A DNA stretch of 24,914 bases, from the NCBI GenBank assembly GCA_045604945.1, contig JAZUPA010000128.1, positions 1-24,914 of the forward strand, in the 5' to 3' direction. Of the stretch, positions 23,332 through 24,914 are shown one piece after another. The first letter of the stretch is position 1. Each line of letters starts with the position of its first letter. A program made the position numbers and the translations under genes. Under the pieces are notes generated by a model that was given only the letters and a program-made list of their open reading frames with translations, was not told the origin of the DNA and searched no databases. This DNA is from JAISGQ01 sp045604945 (GTDB taxonomy: Bacteria; Bacillota; Clostridia; Oscillospirales; Acutalibacteraceae).

Positions 23332-23359
23332 TGTCAAAATATGAATTGATATTTTGACA
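23332..23359 (+). repeat. Perfect 11-bp inverted repeat, candidate operator
   Basis: TGTCAAAATAT (23332-23342) and ATATTTTGACA (23349-23359) are exact inverted copies around a 6-bp spacer. The right arm overlaps the -35 box of the next promoter, and no U tract follows, which argues against a terminator. Confidence 0.6.
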
Positions 23360-23374
23360 TCAATGTGGTATGAT
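23346..23374 (+). promoter_or_regulatory. Candidate sigma-A promoter of the zinc-ribbon gene
   Basis: TTGATA (23346-23351) and TATGAT (23369-23374) are spaced by 17 bp. The -35 box lies within the inverted repeat 23332-23359, so a protein bound to the repeat would cover it. Confidence 0.55.
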
Positions 23375-23436
23375 TTGTTAGAGTATAGTGATATATTATA
23401 TTCAACTTGATTTCATGCGTATTGTGTGGTGACTAT

Positions 23437-24714
23437 ATGCTTTGTCCTAATTGCGGATTCAATTCTCCTCCGGGAACTATGTTTTGCGGAAACTGCGGCT
23501 CACGACTTACCCCCGCACCTGCCCAGCCAAATCCATATTCCGCACCCGCTCAACCGAATCCATATTCTGTACCTGCCCAGCCTTACGGCGGCGCCTACAC
23601 TCCGCCCCCTCAAAGACAGGCTTATACCCCTCCTCCTGCACCTCACGCAGATCAGACAAATCCTTATGCACAAATGTCTGATCCTTCTTCAAGAGTTTCT
23701 TATCAGGCGTACAGCGGCTCCATGATGCAGTCACCCTATATTTCAAGCGCCGCCAGAAGTTCTGCTCCGGTTTTGTCTTCCAGCAGAGAAGGCGCTGCTC
23801 AGTATACTGCTGTTTCCACCAGTGTTTACTCTCCCCAGGCAAAAGCTGCCGCTGCAGCAAACGAACAGGCAAATAAGCGAAGAAAAGCCGGCAATGCAGT
23901 TATGACTGTTATAGCATGTCTGCTTCTTGTTGCGATGGGTTGTATACTTTATTTTTCCGGAATTTTCAACCAGCAGGATAATGGTATATATATCCCCCCT
24001 TCTTCCGGTTCCTCTTCTCAGGTCATCATTACTAACTCAGATTCTGATATTCCAACAGCTTCCGAATCAGATACACCTGCTGTCTCCGATTCAGATAACG
24101 CTGATAATTCAGAAGGCGAGGATGACGATTCTTCCGTTAATGCTGTTCCCGGCAAACTGAATCGTTCTCAGTTTGCGGATCTGAATGCATTTGTCTCTAC
24201 GTTCACAGAGGCCGGCACCACAAATATCGGCGGTTCTGTATCATCCAATGAGCTTGCAGGCTTCGCAGTTGCAAGTCTTGCAATGAACTCCTCGGTTTAT
24301 GATTATAGTTCCGACGGTTTCTCAATCGGCACTGTGACTTATAACTACAGTCTTTCCGAAACTGTTGTCAAACAGCGTATCAGCCGTTATTTCGGCGAAA
24401 GCGTTCAGATTTATCCCTCTGCAGGCGACAGCGGAGATAACTGGATGTACTACGGAGGCCGTTACTACTTTATTGAAATCCCCAAATCTCAGGGTTTTGC
24501 AATTGTTACGGATTACTCTGCCAGCGGTGAGCTTGTCACTGTCAGCTTCAATGTATATGAGTCTTCGGGCAATGATTTTGATTATTACTCAATGACCGCT
24601 GCCGAAGCTGAAGATGCGGGATGCTCTCTTATAGGCACCGGTTCTGCAACTCTTGGAAAAACCATCTACAACGGCCGCGAAACTTATCTTGTTTCTTCTA
24701 TTCAGGCAGACTGA
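23437..24714 (+). CDS. Zinc-ribbon membrane protein with extracellular C-terminal domain
   Basis: A 425-residue protein in five parts. Residues 3-20 form a zinc ribbon (Cys3, 6, 17, 20: CPNC...CGNC). Residues about 26-110 are rich in Pro, Gln and Tyr, with PNPYSAPAQ and PNPYSVPAQ in tandem (32-49). A basic KRRK precedes one membrane helix (about 153-175), placing the ribbon inside the cell. A Ser/Asp linker with SDSD and SESD repeats spans about 185-235. The outer domain (about 240-425) is not recognised. ATG 23437 is chosen since the zinc ribbon begins right after it; the ribosome binding site (GGTGA, 23428-23432) is weak. Related layouts occur in clostridial proteins of unknown function. 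Confidence 0.72.
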   Translation: MLCPNCGFNSPPGTMFCGNCGSRLTPAPAQPNPYSAPAQPNPYSVPAQPYGGAYTPPPQRQAYTPPPAPHADQTNPYAQMSDPSSRVSYQAYSGSMMQSPYISSAARSSAPVLSSSREGAAQYTAVSTSVYSPQAKAAAAANEQANKRRKAGNAVMTVIACLLLVAMGCILYFSGIFNQQDNGIYIPPSSGSSSQVIITNSDSDIPTASESDTPAVSDSDNADNSEGEDDDSSVNAVPGKLNRSQFADLNAFVSTFTEAGTTNIGGSVSSNELAGFAVASLAMNSSVYDYSSDGFSIGTVTYNYSLSETVVKQRISRYFGESVQIYPSAGDSGDNWMYYGGRYYFIEIPKSQGFAIVTDYSASGELVTVSFNVYESSGNDFDYYSMTAAEAEDAGCSLIGTGSATLGKTIYNGRETYLVSSIQAD

Positions 24715-24772
24715 TTCCAAATAAAAAAATCCCCCGATAAATGGACAGTACCCCGAAAAACGGACAATGAAA

Positions 24773-24820
24773 AAAAACACCTCTTGATGTAGAATAAGAA
24801 ATACATTAGGAGGTGTTTTT
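24773..24820 (+). promoter_or_regulatory. Hairpin sequestering the transposase ribosome binding site
   Basis: AAAAACACCTC (24773-24783) and GAGGTGTTTTT (24810-24820) are perfect 11-bp inverted copies around a 26-nt loop. The 3' arm contains most of the AGGAGGTG site (24808-24815). Transcripts entering from the flanking chromosome would fold this way and block translation. Confidence 0.65.
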
Positions 24821-24822
24821 GC

Positions 24823-24914
24823 ATGGCAAGACAATATACGAAAATGGAAGAACTGAGCGAAGCAGTATTCGCCCGAAAAGCCGCAGGAGAAACAAACAGA
24901 GAAATAGCCAAAAG
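24823..24914 (+). CDS. IS3-family transposase orfA-like protein, 5' end only
   Basis: The first 30 codons are present, beginning MARQYTKMEELSEAVFARK and continuing AAGETNREIAK up to the window edge. This is the helix-turn-helix N-terminus of OrfA proteins encoded by IS3-type elements in Clostridia, in which OrfA and OrfB are joined by programmed frameshifting to make active transposase. AGGAGGTG (24808-24815) is 7 nt from the ATG. Truncation is due only to the window end, and whether the gene is intact cannot be judged. Confidence 0.72.
   Translation, partial: MARQYTKMEELSEAVFARKAAGETNREIAK

Larger units (their letters stand above)
24742..24914 (+). mobile_element. Left part of an IS3-family-like insertion sequence (continues beyond the window)
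   Basis: TGGACAGTACCCC (24742-24754) is a plausible terminal repeat of an IS3-family element, followed by a CGGACA copy and by a transposase start at 24823. A 16-bp imperfect direct repeat, CCCCGATAAATGGACA (24732-24747) and CCCCGAAAAACGGACA (24751-24766), 14 of 16 identical with a 19-bp period, could be transposase binding sites, in which case the true edge may be slightly upstream. The right end is outside the window. Confidence 0.62.

Noticed and set aside
1..24914. CRISPR array, tRNA, rRNA or prophage genes
   Set aside because: No regularly spaced repeats, cloverleaf-like sequences, rRNA motifs or phage structural proteins were seen on either strand.

Overview
The window looks like chromosomal DNA from a fermentative, low-to-mid GC Gram-positive anaerobe of the class Clostridia, most likely a gut Oscillospiraceae/Ruminococcaceae relative. 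The evidence is a V/A-type ATPase operon, acetate kinase, an Isc-type (NifS/NifU-like) iron-sulfur pair, DegV, DUF1836 and UPF0210/UPF0237 proteins, strong AGGAGG ribosome binding sites, many TTG/GTG starts, sigma-A type promoters and U-tailed hairpin terminators. The genus is inference; no rRNA or other marker is present.

Layout. 1-1800: an ACT-domain protein (UPF0237) and its usual partner UPF0210, transcribed from a recognisable promoter and closed by a terminator. 1815-10567: a nine-gene V/A-ATPase operon (stalk G/H-like, C, I, K, F, E, A, B, D) with its own promoter and terminator. 10616-11802: a DUF378 membrane protein, then a PnuC-family transporter behind a structured leader that ends in a terminator just before the ribosome binding site, so probably an attenuator or riboswitch. 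11815-11883: three tandem hairpins that look like a dispersed intergenic repeat.

11947-15069: ackA (minus) divergent from tmcAL (plus); TmcAL consumes acetate and AckA interconverts acetate and acetyl phosphate, so the pairing may be meaningful. A GNAT acetyltransferase follows tmcAL. 15101-16343 (minus): an ECF sigma factor overlapping a single-pass membrane protein, probably its regulator. 16457-18089 (minus): iscU and iscS, with a palindrome resembling an IscR-type operator inside the iscS promoter; rnhA lies upstream. 18831-20723: a large lipoprotein with SLH-like segments and a C-terminal domain resembling a catalytically dead C39 peptidase, followed by two back-to-back terminators and an unusual 29-residue hydrophobic peptide ORF.

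21083-24714: thioredoxin and DUF1836 (minus), DegV and a zinc-ribbon/transmembrane protein (plus). A perfect 11-bp inverted repeat overlaps the promoter of the last. The window ends in the left part of an IS3-like insertion sequence whose transposase ribosome binding site is buried in an 11-bp hairpin, and which may have inserted into the terminator of the zinc-ribbon gene.

Most of the window is ordinary core metabolism. The parts least explained by known annotation are the pnuC leader, the candidate IscR-like site, the pseudo-peptidase lipoprotein, the 29-residue ORF and the operator-like repeat at 23332. No wholly new multi-gene system could be demonstrated from sequence alone.
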